Under the pieces are notes generated by a model, which saw only the letters and a list, made by a program, of their open reading frames with translations, was not told the DNA's origin and made no database searches. Shown piece after piece: positions 46,822-54,031 of a stretch of DNA of 54,031 nt. Origin of the DNA: Silanimonas sp. (lineage in GTDB: Bacteria > Pseudomonadota > Gammaproteobacteria > Xanthomonadales > Xanthomonadaceae); assembly GCA_018334015.1 (NCBI GenBank), contig JAGXTI010000033.1, positions 1 to 54,031 of the forward strand. The letters run 5' to 3'. Position numbers and translations under genes: made by a program. Within the stretch, counting starts at the first letter, position 1, and every line of letters starts with the position of its first letter.

Positions 46822-48288
46822 TCAAAGCGCCCCCACACCCTCGACCCGGCCATCGGGGCCGATCTCCAGCAGGCGCAGGGTGTTGGTGCTGCCGCGCTGC
46901 TCCATCGAATCGCCGTTGGTGACCAGCACGCGGTCGCCCACCACCAGCAGGCCGAGGGCATGCAGCTGCCGGGCTGCCGAACGTGCCGCCACACCCGGCG
47001 ACAGGCCGCGGGTGTCGAAAGGGATCGGGAACACATCGCGCATCAGCGACATCTTGCGCCGTGCCTCGTCGAAGCGGGAAAGCGCGAACACCGGCGCCGC
47101 CGCCCGGTAGCGCGACAGGTAGCGGGCGGTGCCGCCGGTTTCGGTCAGGGCGATGATCGCCTTCAACTCGATGTGCTCGGTGAGGAACATCGCCGCCATG
47201 GCGATGGCCTCGTCGGCCCGGGTGAGGCCGCTGCGCGCGGCTTCGAAATCGGTGTCGTGGCGGAACTGGCGCTCGGCACCCAGGCAGATCCGCGCCATCG
47301 CCTCGACCGCCTGCACCGGGTACTGGCCGCTGGCGGTTTCGGCCGAGAGCATCACCGCATCGGTGCCGTCGATGATGGCATTGGCCACATCGAGCACCTC
47401 GGCGCGGGTCGGGATCGGGTTGTCGACCATCGACTGCAACATCTGGGTCGCGGTGATCACCACCCGGTTGCGTGCCACCGATTCGCGGATGATGGTTTTC
47501 TGCAGGCCCGGCAGTTCGGCGTAACCGATCTCCACACCCAGATCGCCGCGGGCGACCATCACCACATCGGCCGCTTCGACGATCTCGACCAGGTTCTCGA
47601 TCGCTTCGGCGCGCTCGATCTTGGCCACGATCTGCGCCTCCGAACCGGCGGCGCGGGCCAGCGAGCGGGCCAGTTCGATGTCGGCCGCCGAGCGGCAGAA
47701 CGAGACGGCGATGAAATCGACGCCGAGTCGGGCGGCGGTGGCGATGTGCGCGCGGTCTTCGTCGGTCAGCGCCCCCAGGGCCAGGCCGCCGCCCAAGCGA
47801 TTCAGGCCCTTGCGGTTCGAGAGCGTGCCGTCGGTGAGCACCTCGCTGTGCACGGATGCGCCCTCGACCCGGAGGACCCGCAGGCCGATCAGCCCGTCGT
47901 CGAGCAGCAGGGTGTCGCCGGGCACCACATCGCCCGGCAGGCCGAGGTAGCTGCACCCCACCTGCGTGGCGTCGCCCGGCGGTGCATCGTTGCGGCAGAC
48001 CAGGGTGAAGCCCTGCCCGGCCTTCAAAGCCACCTTGCCCTCGGCGAAGGTCTCGATGCGGATCTTCGGCCCCGGCAGGTCGGCCAGCACGCCGATTTCG
48101 CGGCCGCTGCGCGAGGCCACCGCACGCACCGTGGCAACGCGCTGGGCGTGCTGCTCGGCAGTGCCGTGCGAGAAATTGAGCCGCACCGCGTTGACGCCGG
48201 CGGTGAGCAGGGCATCGACCACGCCGGGGGCGTCGGTCGCCGGCCCGAGGGTGGCGAGGATTCGGGAACGCCGCAGCGGCTGGCTCAT
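46822..48288 (-). CDS. pyk: Pyruvate kinase
   Basis: Encodes 488 residues, usual length. It transfers phosphate from PEP to ADP. Landmarks are ATLGPATDAPGVVDALLTAG, VRLNFSHGTAEQH, LADLPGPKIRIE, IVAKIERAEAIENL (catalytic Lys), VMVARGDLGVEIGY, QMLQSMVDNPIPTRAEVLDV and SAETASGQYPV. The minus-strand order pgk-pyk-(Fic)-fbaB reflects a conserved glycolytic cluster. Confidence 0.95.
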   Translation of the reverse strand: MSQPLRRSRILATLGPATDAPGVVDALLTAGVNAVRLNFSHGTAEQHAQRVATVRAVASRSGREIGVLADLPGPKIRIETFAEGKVALKAGQGFTLVCRNDAPPGDATQVGCSYLGLPGDVVPGDTLLLDDGLIGLRVLRVEGASVHSEVLTDGTLSNRKGLNRLGGGLALGALTDEDRAHIATAARLGVDFIAVSFCRSAADIELARSLARAAGSEAQIVAKIERAEAIENLVEIVEAADVVMVARGDLGVEIGYAELPGLQKTIIRESVARNRVVITATQMLQSMVDNPIPTRAEVLDVANAIIDGTDAVMLSAETASGQYPVQAVEAMARICLGAERQFRHDTDFEAARSGLTRADEAIAMAAMFLTEHIELKAIIALTETGGTARYLSRYRAAAPVFALSRFDEARRKMSLMRDVFPIPFDTRGLSPGVAARSAARQLHALGLLVVGDRVLVTNGDSMEQRGSTNTLRLLEIGPDGRVEGVGAL

Positions 48289-48348
48289 GGTCAAGCGATC
48301 ATCGGCAGGAATTGCCGCTACGCTAGCAGAGCCCGCCAAAAACCCACC

Positions 48349-48885
48349 ATGCCGACCTTCGCCATCGCCCCCTCGCCCCGCCGCCGACGTCTTGCCTGGA
48401 GCGGCGCGCTCTTTCTTGCCTTCGATGCCCTGCTGATCAGCGTGGTGATCGTCTGGATCACCGGCGGCCAGCACCTCGGCCTCGCCGCGGCCTTCTTCGC
48501 CGTTGGCGTGCTGGTGTCCGGCCTGCTCGCCGCCGTGGTGGCGCGCCCGCCCAAGGTCCAGCTCGACAAGGGCGTGCTGCAGGTCGAGGCCGGTTTCCAG
48601 CAACTCAAGCTGCCGATCAGCGAGGCCCGCCTGCGCCGCATCGACCTGCGCGATTGGCCGGAAGCGAAACGACCGGCAACGATGGGCGCACCACGCTGGT
48701 GGCAGAGTGGCGACGCGATGGGCTGGCAGCGCGACCGCGATGGCCAGCGCTGGTTCGCCATCCTGCCCGGCCTGCTGCCGGCGGTGCAGGTGGAAAGCAG
48801 CGACGGCGAGCGTCTGCTGCTCTGCCCGACCGATCCCGAGGCCTTCATCGCCGCGCTGCGCCGCGCCGGCGCCCGCGAGGCCTGA
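48349..48885 (+). CDS. Membrane-anchored PH-like domain protein
   Basis: Encodes 178 residues. Two helices (ALFLAFDALLISVVIVWITG and LGLAAAFFAVGVLVSGLLAAVVA) precede a C-terminal region (PPKVQLDKGVLQVEAGFQQL ... FAILPGLLPAVQVESSDGER) resembling bacterial PH-like domains. It is divergent from pyk and convergent with pgk. Function unknown. Confidence 0.65.
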   Translation: MPTFAIAPSPRRRRLAWSGALFLAFDALLISVVIVWITGGQHLGLAAAFFAVGVLVSGLLAAVVARPPKVQLDKGVLQVEAGFQQLKLPISEARLRRIDLRDWPEAKRPATMGAPRWWQSGDAMGWQRDRDGQRWFAILPGLLPAVQVESSDGERLLLCPTDPEAFIAALRRAGAREA

Positions 48886-48898
48886 ACCCGGCCTGCGC

Positions 48899-50074
48899 TC
48901 AGCCGCCGCGCGCCTCCAAGGCCGCCACCGCCGGCAGGGTCTTGCCTTCGAGGAATTCAAGGAAGGCCCCGCCGCCGGTCGAGATGTAGCCGATGTCGGC
49001 GGCCAGCCCGTACTTGTCGATGGCGGCCAGGGTGTCGCCACCGCCGGCGATCGAGAAAGCCTTCGAGGCGGCGATGGCGCGGGCCAGCACTTCGGTGCCA
49101 CGGCTGAAGGCCTCGAACTCGAACACGCCGACCGGGCCGTTCCAGACCACGGTGCCGGCCCCGGCGATCAGCGCGGCGTAGCGCGCCGCCGTCTTCGGGC
49201 CGATGTCGAGGATCATCTCGCCGTCCTGCACCGCATCGACGGCGCGCACCGTGGCGGGCGCGTCAGCGGCGAAGGCCGGGGCCACCACCACATCCTCCGG
49301 CAGCGGGATCGAGGCCCCGCGGGCGCGGGCCTTCTCGACGATGGCGCGGGCGGTGTCGAGCAGCTCGAGTTCGACAAGGCTGTTGCCGACCTTGTGCCCC
49401 GCCGCGGCGATGAAGGTGTTGGCGATGCCACCGCCGACGATCAGCTGGTCGACCCGGTCGACCAGGCTGCCCAAAAGTTCGAGCTTGGTGCTCACCTTCG
49501 AGCCGGCGACGATGGCCAGCAGCGGCCGGGCCGGATGCGCCAGCGCCCGGGCCAGCGCGTCCAGTTCGGCCATCAGCAGCGGGCCACCGGCGGCGACCTT
49601 GGCGGCGCGGATCACCCCGTGCGTCGAGGCCTGGGCGCGGTGCGCGGTGCCGAAGGCGTCCATCACGAAGACATCGCAGAGTGCGGCGTACTTGGCCGAC
49701 AGCGCGGCATCGTCCTTGCCCTCGCCGATGTTCATGCGGCAGTTCTCGAGCAACACCAGCTCACCGGGCTGCACGGCCACGCCATCGACCCAGTCGCGCA
49801 GCAGCGGCACCGGCCGACCGAGGTGCGCGGCCAGCCGCTCGGCCACGGGGGCGAGCGAGTTCTCGGCGCTCCACTGGCCTTCCTTGGGGCGACCCAGATG
49901 CGAGGTGACCATCACCGCCGCGCCCTTCTCCAGCGCCAGCCGCAGGGTCGGCAGCGAGGCGGTGATGCGCTGCTCGGAGCTCACCTTTCCATTCTCGATC
50001 GGCACGTTGAGGTCTTGCCGGATCAGCACGCGCTGGCCGCTGAGCTCGAGGTCGGTCATGCGAAGGATGGCCAT
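48899..50074 (-). CDS. pgk: Phosphoglycerate kinase
   Basis: Encodes 391 residues. It makes ATP from 1,3-bisphosphoglycerate. Landmarks are [40 protein letters not shown] (usually LENVRF; the Asn-Cys variant is mild), [36 protein letters not shown], the nucleotide-binding [14 protein letters not shown] and GGGDTLAAI. The start [14 protein letters not shown] is chosen by conservation. pyk follows on the same strand beyond the convergent PH-like gene. Confidence 0.95.
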   Translation of the reverse strand: MAILRMTDLELSGQRVLIRQDLNVPIENGKVSSEQRITASLPTLRLALEKGAAVMVTSHLGRPKEGQWSAENSLAPVAERLAAHLGRPVPLLRDWVDGVAVQPGELVLLENCRMNIGEGKDDAALSAKYAALCDVFVMDAFGTAHRAQASTHGVIRAAKVAAGGPLLMAELDALARALAHPARPLLAIVAGSKVSTKLELLGSLVDRVDQLIVGGGIANTFIAAAGHKVGNSLVELELLDTARAIVEKARARGASIPLPEDVVVAPAFAADAPATVRAVDAVQDGEMILDIGPKTAARYAALIAGAGTVVWNGPVGVFEFEAFSRGTEVLARAIAASKAFSIAGGGDTLAAIDKYGLAADIGYISTGGGAFLEFLEGKTLPAVAALEARGG

Positions 50075-50145
50075 GGGGGTCTCCGGCAGTGGGGCGAGGA
50101 AAGACGCCATTGTCGCATCGTCCCCGGCACGGCTAGCATGGCCGC

Positions 50146-51126
50146 ATGGACGGCAAAACCCAGCGCGCCCCGAGCCTCGACGAAGCCCTGGCGGCCCTGC
50201 GCCGTGGCGAAGCGATCGGACTGCCCACCGAAACGGTCTACGGCCTTGCCGCCGATGCCCACGACCCGGCCGCGGTAAGGCGCATCTACGAACTCAAAGG
50301 CCGCCCCAGCGACCACCCGCTGATCGTGCACGTGGCCGATGCGGTGACCGCCTCGCGCTGGGCCGGCGATTGGCCGGAGGCCGCCGAAGCCCTGGCCGAG
50401 GCCTTCTGGCCGGGGCCGCTCACCCTGATCCTGCCGCGCGCGGCCAACGTGCCCGACGAAGTGACCGGCGGGCAGGACACCGTCGGCCTGCGCGTGCCGG
50501 CGCATCCGGTCGCGCAGGCCCTGCTCAAGGCCTTCGAGGGCGGCGTGGCGGCCCCGTCGGCCAACCGCTTCGGCCGGCTCTCGCCGACCACCGCCGCGCA
50601 TGTGCGCGAGGAGTTCGGCGAGGCCGTGCCGATCGTGCTCGACGGCGGCGAATGCGAGATCGGACTGGAGAGCACCATCGTCGATCTTTCCGGCGAGACC
50701 CCGCGCATCCTCCGCCCCGGCAAGCTCAGCCGCCCCGAGATCGAAGCCGTGATCGGCCCGGTGGCCGAGGGCCGCGAGGGCGACAGCCCGCGCGCCTCGG
50801 GCACCCTCGCCTCGCACTACGCACCGCGGGCCAGCGTCGAGGTGCTGGCCCGCGCCCCGCTGGTGGCACGCCACCGCGAGCTCAGCCAGCGCGGCCTGAA
50901 GGTGGCTGCGTTGCTGCGCGGCCAGCCCTTCAAGGGTGTGGCCGGCGAAGTCTTGCCCAACGACCTCGCCGGCTACGGCCACGCGCTCTATGCCGCGCTG
51001 CGCCGACTCGACGCGAGCGGCTTCGACGTGCTGCTGGCCGAACTGCCGCCGCACACGGCGGCCTGGGCGGCGGTGAATGACCGGCTGCGCCGCGCCGCCG
51101 CGCCGCGCGACGCCGACGGCACCTGA
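50146..51126 (+). CDS. L-threonylcarbamoyladenylate synthase (Sua5 type)
   Basis: Encodes 326 residues, including the YrdC domain and a C-terminal Sua5 domain (~210-320). It makes threonylcarbamoyl-AMP for tRNA t6A37. Landmarks are [76 protein letters not shown] and [16 protein letters not shown]. It is divergent from pgk by 71 bases. Confidence 0.93.
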   Translation: MDGKTQRAPSLDEALAALRRGEAIGLPTETVYGLAADAHDPAAVRRIYELKGRPSDHPLIVHVADAVTASRWAGDWPEAAEALAEAFWPGPLTLILPRAANVPDEVTGGQDTVGLRVPAHPVAQALLKAFEGGVAAPSANRFGRLSPTTAAHVREEFGEAVPIVLDGGECEIGLESTIVDLSGETPRILRPGKLSRPEIEAVIGPVAEGREGDSPRASGTLASHYAPRASVEVLARAPLVARHRELSQRGLKVAALLRGQPFKGVAGEVLPNDLAGYGHALYAALRRLDASGFDVLLAELPPHTAAWAAVNDRLRRAAAPRDADGT

Positions 51127-51218
51127 TCTCGCGCCGCCACAGGCTTGGTCGGAACGGTTTCCGCGGAAATGACGCAACGCGCACGCCCCGGAATGAATGC
51201 CTGGGCCGGCTTGGTTGG

Positions 51219-51440
51219 TCAGCGTTTTTTGCTGCCGAACACAAGCAGCAGCCCGCCAACGACGATGGCCCCCACGCCCGCCCACACCGGGATATTGACC
51301 GTCTCCCGCTCTTGCACAGTGAGTTCCAAGGGTCCGACTTTGACTGCCGTGGTGTCTCGGGTGTAGCTGAAGCCCCCATACACGAGGGCGAGCACACCTG
51401 CGACGAGCAGGACGACGGCGATGAGCTTGATCGGGTTCAT
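51219..51440 (-). CDS. Small two-helix membrane protein, unknown function
   Basis: Encodes 73 residues. Helices LIAVVLLVAGVLALVYGGF and VPVWAGVGAIVVGGLLLVFG flank a short loop (VKVGPLELTVQERETVN). This pattern is widespread in proteobacteria as a short uncharacterised inner-membrane protein. The start MNPIKLIAVV has AAAGGTGG upstream. It is the last core gene before the integron. Confidence 0.8.
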   Translation of the reverse strand: MNPIKLIAVVLLVAGVLALVYGGFSYTRDTTAVKVGPLELTVQERETVNIPVWAGVGAIVVGGLLLVFGSKKR

Positions 51441-51465
51441 GGTTTGCCACCTTTGTGGAGCGCAA

Positions 51466-51496
51466 GCACACCGCAATCGAAGACTGCGAGGTGTGC
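51466..51496 (-). other. Hairpin in the leader of the small membrane protein gene
   Basis: GCACACC (51466-51472) pairs with GGTGTGC (51490-51496), extended by GCA/TGC inside. It lies 26 bases before the ATG at 51440. No U-tract; could be a leader structure. Confidence 0.3.
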
Positions 51497-51560
51497 TCAG
51501 GCAAATCCATTGAAGCACATCAGCCGCAGGTGCGTCCGATCCGGTATCGGAACATTGAGC

Positions 51561-51686
51561 TTAAATACTCGTAATGATATTTGCCCGCTGAATCGCCCAT
51601 TGCGACGAATACTCGGACTGGCGCTCCAGCACCATCCGAACCGATCGCTCACGCACCTCGGGTGCGTACCTCGTCAACTTGTTCAT
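51561..51686 (-). pseudogene. IS3-family transposase OrfA remnant
   Basis: A 41-residue frame starts MNKLTRYAPEVRERSVRMVL and continues to QSEYSSQW, matching the N-terminus of IS3-family OrfA proteins (which run PEVRERAVRMV...PSQWAAI). After QWA the similarity stops and the frame ends, so the rest of the element is deleted. An IS3-like terminal inverted repeat lies 39 bases upstream. Confidence 0.75.
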
Positions 51687-51736
51687 GCTCCAATTCTCTC
51701 AAGGTTCGGAGCCTCCGAGATAGACGGGGCGGTTCA
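51561..51736 (-). mobile_element. Left end of a truncated IS3-family element
   Basis: On the minus strand the element begins TGAACCGCCCCG (51736-51725), a typical IS3-family left inverted repeat, followed by the orfA start with a GGAG site. No right inverted repeat or orfB is found before the small membrane protein gene. It interrupts the cassette ORF at 51825. Confidence 0.65.
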
Positions 51737-51825
51737 AGCAGAACGATAAGCGGCGCGATGGACAAGAGCAGGTTGGGGAAGAAGGACGTGTCCATGTATG
51801 CATCGATCCTGGGGGCGAGGTGCAT
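51649..51825 (-). pseudogene. Integron cassette ORF truncated by the IS3 remnant
   Basis: An ATG one base after the attC1 core starts MHLAPRIDAYMDTSFFPNLL and LSIAPLIVLL, a short membrane-like sequence. At residue 30 the frame enters the IS3 terminal repeat and ends 28 codons later. It is the first ORF of the distal cassette, whose own attC is not seen. Confidence 0.55.
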
Positions 51826-51826
51826 A

Positions 51827-51938
51827 GCCTAACACCTAAGTTAAGCCGAGACACGTAGTGAAGCAAACCACATGGCAAGCTGTACCTGCCATGTGGTTTG
51901 CGTAACGAAGCGGCTTCGGCTTGAACGCATTGTTAGGC
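51827..51938 (-). other. Integron attC site 1 (112 bp)
   Basis: Outer simple sites GCCTAAC (51827-51833) and GTTAGGC (51932-51938). Inner sites CGGCTTGAACGC and AAGTTAAGCCG occupy the L positions in minus-strand orientation. The centre forms a long stem (GCAAACCACATGGCA pairing with TGCCATGTGGTTTGC). It terminates the Cys/His-repeat cassette. Confidence 0.85.
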
Positions 51939-51943
51939 CTCAG

Positions 51944-52192
51944 CTACTTCTCATGGACTTTGTGTGGACTAGAGCTGCAGTAGCCGGTGCCAGATGAGCC
52001 GCAATAGACGCACTTGCCCGTTCCGCCGCCATGCTTGTGCTTCTTAGCAGGACTGGAACTACAGTAGCCGTAACCAGAAGAGCCGCAGTAGACACAATTG
52101 GTTGGGCTCCCTGTGTGTTCGTGGACCTTGTACGGGCTCGAACTGCAGTACCCGTACCCACTCGACCCGCAGTACTTACATTTGCCAGGCAT
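51944..52192 (-). CDS. Integron cassette protein with three Cys/His repeats
   Basis: Encodes 82 residues that are almost entirely three tandem units of 28, 28 and 22 residues. Each has C-x2-C-x7-C then His, e.g. CKYCGSSGYGYCSSSP followed by YKVHEH. The spacing suggests one zinc site per unit (CCCH). It has a purine-rich Shine-Dalgarno and ends just before attC1, a typical cassette layout. No signal peptide. Function unknown; a small metal- or nucleic-acid-binding protein is possible. Confidence 0.8.
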   Translation of the reverse strand: MPGKCKYCGSSGYGYCSSSPYKVHEHTGSPTNCVYCGSSGYGYCSSSPAKKHKHGGGTGKCVYCGSSGTGYCSSSPHKVHEK

Positions 52193-52229
52193 TCCATTCC
52201 CCCCGTGGTTGATGAAATTCTGATCTGAG

Positions 52230-52325
52230 GCCTAACGCTGATTTAACCTGCGTTTTGGCTGGCGCGAGCCTTGCCGTGCAAGGGTCGTGACGGCCAAATA
52301 AGTCAGGTTGAAATCAATGTTAGAA
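52230..52325 (-). other. Integron attC site 2 (96 bp)
   Basis: Simple sites GCCTAAC (52230-52236) and GTTAGAA (52319-52325), with inner GATTTAACCTGC and CAGGTTGAAATC. The GGTTGAAATCAATGTTAG end matches the minus-strand canonical arrangement. The centre carries GTTTTGGCT/AGCCAAAAC-like pairing with mismatches. It terminates the ddl cassette. Confidence 0.8.
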
Positions 52326-52375
52326 GTCATGTATTTCTATACAATGAAATGCTTTACCAATCAATTCTTCTTTCG

Positions 52376-53467
52376 TTACAGGTAGCTCGTCCTCAGCTTC
52401 TTCTCTTTCTCAAATCGTTCCAGAGCAAGCTGTATCAATCTGTCTATGAGGTCACCATAGCTGACTCCTGAGGCCTCCCAGAGCTTTGGGTACATGCTTA
52501 TTTTTGTGAATCCAGGAATTGTGTTGATCTCATTTACTATTACTTCACCGTTCTTTTTTAAGAACATGTCAACTCGTCCCAAGCCCTCAGCTGAAAGGAC
52601 TCTAAAGGTAGTTATAGAAATCTCCCGGGCACGACTTGCCACGCTCTCGGGTAGATTGGCCGGAATTTGCAGAGTCGCGCCGTTTTCGTCGATATATTTC
52701 GCGTCGTAAGAATAGAAGTCATGGCTTGGCACAATTTCACCAATTACCGATGCAATTGGATTTCTATTTCCCAGTACAGAGCACTCGATTTCTCTTCCTT
52801 CAATAAATTCTTCGATGATGATTTTCAAATCGAATGAGAACGCCAATTCGGTTGCAGAATGATAACTCGACTCGTTATGAACTTTGCTGACACCAACAGA
52901 GGAGCCCATGTTCGCGGGCTTAACAAAGAAAGGTAATCCAAGTAGCTCTACTACTTTCTCGAAACTTGGAAGATCGGTATCATCCGTAAGGGCCAAGAAT
53001 TTTCCAATTGGAACTCCAGAATCGCGTAGTAGTCGTTTCATGACATCTTTGTCCATGCCGACAGCGGAACCCAACACGCTTGAACCGACAAAAGGTATAT
53101 TCGCTAGTTTCAGAAAACCCTGGACAGTTCCATCCTCTCCCATTGGTCCGTGAAGAATTGGAAAGGCAACATCGATAGAACCGCTATTCTGTAAGCTCCC
53201 TATGTTCGAGATCTCACCGCTACTTTCGGGCGCAAATGTTATTCGGTTCTTGGACTCGCTTAGGCTAATCTGGCGGGGACTATCCGCATTGAGTAAGTAC
53301 TCGATACTAGAACTCAGCAACCATTGTCCTGACTTGTCGATGCCGATGAGAACGGGATCATACTTCTCACGGTCGATCGCTTCAAAAACATTCCTCGCCG
53401 ACTGGAGTGAGACCTCGTGTTCGGCAGACTTTCCGCCAAATATGATGCCTACTTTGGTCTTTCTCAT
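52376..53467 (-). CDS. ddl: D-alanine--D-alanine ligase carried in an integron cassette
   Basis: Encodes 363 residues, full length. It joins two D-Ala for peptidoglycan precursors. Landmarks are VGIIFGGKSAEHEVSLQSA, FPILHGPMGEDGTVQGFL, FVKPANMGSSVGVSKV, IIEEFIEGREIECSVLGN, the omega-loop HDFYSYDAKYI with the Tyr typical of D-Ala-D-Ala (not D-Lac) ligases, and VNEINTIPGFTKISMYPKLW. The start MRKTKVGIIFGG has AAGGGA before it. GC content is far below the chromosome, so it was acquired from another source. It lies wholly between attC3 and attC2. Confidence 0.93.
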   Translation of the reverse strand: MRKTKVGIIFGGKSAEHEVSLQSARNVFEAIDREKYDPVLIGIDKSGQWLLSSSIEYLLNADSPRQISLSESKNRITFAPESSGEISNIGSLQNSGSIDVAFPILHGPMGEDGTVQGFLKLANIPFVGSSVLGSAVGMDKDVMKRLLRDSGVPIGKFLALTDDTDLPSFEKVVELLGLPFFVKPANMGSSVGVSKVHNESSYHSATELAFSFDLKIIIEEFIEGREIECSVLGNRNPIASVIGEIVPSHDFYSYDAKYIDENGATLQIPANLPESVASRAREISITTFRVLSAEGLGRVDMFLKKNGEVIVNEINTIPGFTKISMYPKLWEASGVSYGDLIDRLIQLALERFEKEKKLRTSYL

Positions 53468-53517
53468 TCCCTTCTGTCCTTTAAAAATACTGTCTCTCGA
53501 CCCCGCGCGGAGCGTCC

Positions 53518-53590
53518 TTCTAACGCGTGAGCTAAGCGGCAGCTCCAATCGCGAAGCGATTGGACTGTCCGCTTGAGCGAAATGTTAGGC
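53518..53590 (-). other. Integron attC site 3 (73 bp)
   Basis: Simple sites TTCTAAC (53518-53524) and GTTAGGC (53584-53590); inner GAGCTAAGCGG and CCGCTTGAGCG. The centre CCAATCGC/GCGATTGG forms a perfect stem around AA. Minus-strand orientation. About four-fifths identical to attC4. Confidence 0.9.
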
Positions 53591-53902
53591 GCAAGATGCC
53601 CGGAGCGAGGTGCCCACGCAACCCGGATGGCGGTGTTGGGTGCCCGCGCCCGCCCCGAACTGCTCCCGACTACTCGACGGTGGTTCCTGAGTGCGGCGCG
53701 CCGCTGCGCGGCGCGGGCGGCCGGATACCTCACCCGCCAGATGTCTCGCTGATGCCTGCGAGACGTCTCGTGCCTGCGCCCGCCAAGACCCAACCGAACC
53801 GGTGATCCGCCGCCGTTGAAAACGGCATGCGCGGCGGCCGCAGCGGTCGGCGTGCGAGGTGCAACACGGCGCAGGCTCGTGGACCAAACTCGCGGGAACC
53901 AC
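53585..53902 (-). CDS. Doubtful ORF in GC-rich integron cassette
   Basis: A GTG three bases after attC4 opens a 105-codon frame that ends at a TAA inside attC3, the expected position for a cassette gene. The product (VVPASLVHEPAPCCTSHADR...) is rich in Arg/Ser/Ala and looks like translated GC-rich DNA. The cassette may be non-coding or carry a gene on the plus strand (frame 53560-53805). Confidence 0.25.
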   Translation of the reverse strand: MVPASLVHEPAPCCTSHADRCGRRACRFQRRRITGSVGSWRAQARDVSQASARHLAGEVSGRPRRAAARRTQEPPSSSREQFGAGAGTQHRHPGCVGTSLRASCA

Positions 53903-53904
53903 AG

Positions 53905-53977
53905 GCCTAACGCCTGAGCTAAGCGGCCACATCAATCGCGAAGCGATTGATTGGTCCGCTTGAGCGAGTAGTTAGCC
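53905..53977 (-). other. Integron attC site 4 (73 bp)
   Basis: Simple sites GCCTAAC (53905-53911) and GTTAGCC (53971-53977); inner GAGCTAAGCGG and CCGCTTGAGCG identical to attC3, with the same CAATCGC/GCGATTG central stem. Its variable bases differ from attC3, so it is a family member, not a copy. Confidence 0.9.
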
Positions 53978-53981
53978 GCAT

Positions 53982-54031
53982 CTACATCTCACTAACGATC
54001 TTTCGCCGCTTCTCCTCAAACTCCTCGTCCG
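53982..54031 (-). CDS. C-terminal end of an integron cassette protein (partial)
   Basis: On the minus strand the window edge is in a frame ending DEEFEEKRRKIVSEM, then TAG (53982-53984), four bases before attC4. The charged helical end and the position suit a cassette gene. Its start lies beyond the right edge; the family cannot be named. Confidence 0.5.
   Translation of the reverse strand, partial: DEEFEEKRRKIVSEM

Noticed and set aside
51944-52192. Repeated DNA with ~84-base period that could suggest a CRISPR or satellite array.
   Set aside because: The repeats are coding, keep one frame with Cys/His conserved, and are too long and few for CRISPR.
51441-54031. Looked for integrase (intI), attI, and a cassette promoter.
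   Set aside because: None is present. By array direction they should be to the right of the window.

Overview
The window is about 69% GC and gene-dense. It looks like a chromosome segment of a gammaproteobacterium of the Xanthomonadales/Lysobacterales. The reasons are gene content and order (pgk-pyk-fbaB, thiS-thiG-trmB, aroK-aroB, ahcY-metF with an SAH riboswitch), a class II DAHP synthase, and ~73-bp attC sites like those of Xanthomonas chromosomal integrons. Assignment below order level is not possible by eye.

Layout. 1-717: no intact gene; two tandem hairpins and one coding-like fragment. 718-9016: SleB-type hydrolase, 2-methylcitrate synthase, a bacterial voltage-gated Na+ channel, methylisocitrate lyase, malate dehydrogenase, an aminotransferase, a cyclophilin and TypA. 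9150-14005: amidase lipoprotein, a winged-helix regulator divergent from isocitrate dehydrogenase across an AT-rich gap, and two uncharacterised proteins. 14031-22945: DAHP synthase and dsbB facing aroK-aroB-methyltransferase, then SAH riboswitch-ahcY-metF, then ilvE. 22984-26572: a two-component system and the rimB-rimK modification pair. 26592-32459: a segment bounded by a near-perfect 20-bp direct repeat of the tRNA-Gly(CCC) 3' end. It carries an HD-GYP response regulator with an in-frame amber codon, a hybrid histidine kinase and an ACR3-like exporter. 32510-38826: thiS-thiG-trmB, an SLC13-type transporter, a Rieske protein, a small membrane protein coupled to a FAH-family enzyme, and an exported M61-like metallopeptidase. 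38871-43885: TrmH-type methyltransferase and an RND efflux pair. 44076-50074: the glycolytic set fbaB-pyk-pgk on the minus strand, interrupted by a RhuM-Fic gene with a coupled 20-codon leader ORF and by a signal-peptide ORF that runs in frame into fbaB. 50146-51440: Sua5/TsaC and a small membrane protein.

51649-54031 is the distal end of a chromosomal integron read on the minus strand. Four attC sites delimit cassettes encoding an unknown protein (C-terminal end only), an undefined GC-rich cassette, a complete AT-rich D-Ala-D-Ala ligase, and a small protein of three Cys/His repeats. A fifth cassette ORF has been cut by the left end of an IS3-family element. The integrase should lie beyond the right edge. 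The integron tail, the tRNA-Gly islet and the RhuM-Fic insertion are the clearest accessory regions; the rest is mostly housekeeping metabolism.
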